Made by a program: the position numbers and the translations under genes. A stretch of DNA of 46,389 bases, taken from the NCBI GenBank assembly GCA_029977865.1, contig JAPOKA010000018.1:1-46389 (forward strand), written 5' to 3'. The notes beneath the pieces are model-generated. The model worked only from the letters and a program-made list of their open reading frames with translations, had not been told where the DNA came from and made no database searches. The stretch is from a bacterium (GTDB taxonomy: Bacteria; Planctomycetota; Phycisphaerae; Phycisphaerales; SM1A02). This document shows, in pieces, positions 45,191 to 46,389 of the stretch; the first letter of the stretch is position 1; every line of letters starts with the position of its first letter.

Positions 45191-46129
45191 CTAGGGCCAC
45201 AGCCACGCAGCGCCGCGAACGCCGCTCGAATCCCCGTGCGCCGGCTTCAGGATCTCGGTGTCGAAGCTATCGCTGAAAACCTCGCGTGAGAGCGCCTCCG
45301 GCAGCCGGCGATAGAGCACTTCGAGGTTGCCGAGTCCGCCGCCGAGCACGATGGCATCCGGATCGAAGATGTCGCAGACGCTCGCGAGGCCGCGGGCAAT
45401 GCGGTCGACGAGGCGGTCGAGGGCCGCAGTCGCCTCCGGGTCTCCCGCGTCTGCTGCGGCGGCGATCTCGGGCAGGCGCCAGTCGCGGCCGGTGCGCGAA
45501 CGATGCTCCCGCTCGACCGCGGGACCGGCGATCCACTGTTCGAGGCAATCGGTGTTGCCGCAGTAGCAGCGGCGGGCGGGCTCGGAGAGGTGGGCTTCGC
45601 CGCGACGAGGCAGCGCGGTGTGCCCCCACTCCCCGGCGATGCCGTTGCGGCCGCGGACGACCCGCCCCTCGACCACCACCCCGCCGCCGACGCCGGTCCC
45701 GAGAATCACCCCGAACACCGTCGATCTTCCGACCGCCGCACCGTCGCTCGCCTCCGAGAGTGCGAAGCAGTTCGCGTCGTTCTCCGCCCGGACCGGACGA
45801 CCAATCGCCGCTTCGAGATCGGCGAGGATCGGCTGGCCGTTGAGGCAGACGCTGTTGGAGTTTCGTTGCTTGCCGGTTCGCGGAGAGATCGAGCCGGGAA
45901 AGGCGAGACCGAGCGGCAAGCGAACTCCGGCCTCGTTGTCGGCTCGGTCGACCAGAGCGCTCATCGCCTCGATGGTCCCGCGGTAGTCGCCCTGCGGCGT
46001 CGGAACGCGCTGCCGCCACGCGATCGATCCCTCCCGCCGCAGCAGTGCGGCCTCGATCTTGGTTCCCCCAAGATCGATGCCGAGACGCAGCCCCTCGGTC
46101 GCGGCGGTGGTGGATGGAGGGTCCGACAT
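45191..46129 (-). CDS. ROK family sugar kinase
   Basis: This 312-residue cytoplasmic kinase has the ATP loop LGIDLGGTKIEAALL near the N-terminus. The sugar-binding ENDANCFALSE and GTGVGGGVVVEG follow. The zinc motif of the ROK family is GEWGH...CYCGNTDCLEQWIAG. Likely substrates are hexoses or amino sugars (fructokinase, mannokinase or N-acetyl-sugar kinase); the sequence alone does not decide. The ATG at 46129 begins just before the ATP loop. It is convergent with YraN and divergent from the S9 peptidase gene. Confidence 0.94.
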   Translation of the reverse strand: MSDPPSTTAATEGLRLGIDLGGTKIEAALLRREGSIAWRQRVPTPQGDYRGTIEAMSALVDRADNEAGVRLPLGLAFPGSISPRTGKQRNSNSVCLNGQPILADLEAAIGRPVRAENDANCFALSEASDGAAVGRSTVFGVILGTGVGGGVVVEGRVVRGRNGIAGEWGHTALPRRGEAHLSEPARRCYCGNTDCLEQWIAGPAVEREHRSRTGRDWRLPEIAAAADAGDPEATAALDRLVDRIARGLASVCDIFDPDAIVLGGGLGNLEVLYRRLPEALSREVFSDSFDTEILKPAHGDSSGVRGAAWLWP

Positions 46130-46201
46130 CGAATCGTTTCGGTTGAATCTGCGAGGCTGCGGCACTGGCCCAACGAGGGCCTCCGCTTCGGCGTCCGATG
46201 C

Positions 46202-46207
46202 TACATT
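46202..46207 (+). promoter_or_regulatory. TACATT -10-like hexamer, probable leaderless promoter of the S9 peptidase gene
   Basis: TACATT lies 6 nt before the ATG at 46214, with no ribosome-binding site between. Confidence 0.5.
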
Positions 46208-46213
46208 CGCGCC

Positions 46214-46389
46214 ATGCCTCAACGCTCCCGTCGCACCGCCGTCGCATCCCGCAAGCGTTCCCTTCGAGCCCCGATTCGGCCGGAGGATCTGCTCGGCCTG
46301 ATCGGCTGCAGCGATGCGCAGATCTCGCCCGATGGCGATCGCGTCCTCTTCACCCGCAGCAGGATCGAGGGGCTTCGGGTGCTCCGCGA
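46214..46389 (+). CDS. S9 family peptidase, N-terminal part (3' truncated)
   Basis: Only the first 58 codons are present; the gene runs off the window. After a basic leader (about 20 residues) the sequence PEDLLGLIGCSDAQISPDGDRVLFTRSRIEG matches the first blade of the beta-propeller of acylaminoacyl-peptidase/prolyl oligopeptidase-type S9 enzymes, where 'D-L-L...SPDG..V.F' is typical. The catalytic domain is outside the window. No signal peptide is evident. A TACATT hexamer 6 nt upstream supports this start. Confidence 0.7.
   Translation, partial: MPQRSRRTAVASRKRSLRAPIRPEDLLGLIGCSDAQISPDGDRVLFTRSRIEGLRVLR

Overview
The window is uniformly GC-rich bacterial chromosome with dense, ordinary-looking coding sequence, three tRNA genes, and no phage, insertion sequence, CRISPR array or rRNA. 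The organism is most likely a planctomycete, probably of the Phycisphaerae. The signs are an enlarged SecA with several insertions, a DUF4159/prenyltransferase-toroid protein, an orphan pseudopilin with the planctomycete-style N-terminus, a DUF3299-like protein, and a complete mreBCD set, which Phycisphaerae have and most Planctomycetia lack. This placement is inference; no 16S gene is present.

Layout. (1) 1-1163: end of a DUF3299-like gene, a CAT-anticodon tRNA and a four-helix membrane protein. (2) 5880 down to 1186, minus strand: a redox/metal operon of a CopA-type P-ATPase, a DUF5993-like mini-protein, a DsbB-like protein and a Tat-exported FAD amine oxidase. (3) 5975-13059: a small lipoprotein, giant secA, tRNA-Lys, an HTH protein, a LuxR-type response regulator, a zinc-ribbon membrane protein and a thioredoxin-fold protein. 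(4) 29092 down to 13146, minus strand: a long run of pgk, TlpA-TPR protein, rpe, accD, lnt, HEAT lipoprotein, coiled-coil MreC-like protein, 61-residue membrane protein, mreB, mreC, mreD, GlmU-like protein, polA and tRNA-Asp. (5) 29231-40697: miaA, topA, an MFS transporter, ispG, a pseudopilin, an ExbB/MotA-type channel, ispA and dxs. (6) 40886-46389: a degenerate glutamine amidotransferase, a methyltransferase, a DUF4159 protein, a YraN protein, a ROK sugar kinase and the start of an S9 peptidase.

How the genes fit together. The accD-lnt-lipoprotein-mreBCD-GlmU-like stretch links fatty-acid supply, lipoprotein acylation, rod-shape scaffolding and amino-sugar nucleotide supply, so it reads as a cell-envelope neighbourhood. 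ispG, ispA and dxs supply isoprenoids through the MEP pathway. The copA-dsbB operon looks like an envelope metal and thiol-redox unit.

Regulation. Eight protein genes carry a TANNNT hexamer only 6-10 nt before the start codon and no Shine-Dalgarno sequence, which points to leaderless mRNAs. Two tRNA genes and the coiled-coil gene instead have a recognisable -35/-10 pair. I found no single spectacular new system. The strongest leads are the leaderless pattern, a 19-nt promoter block shared by mreB and pgk, the envelope cluster, and the DsbB unit that lacks its second cysteine pair.
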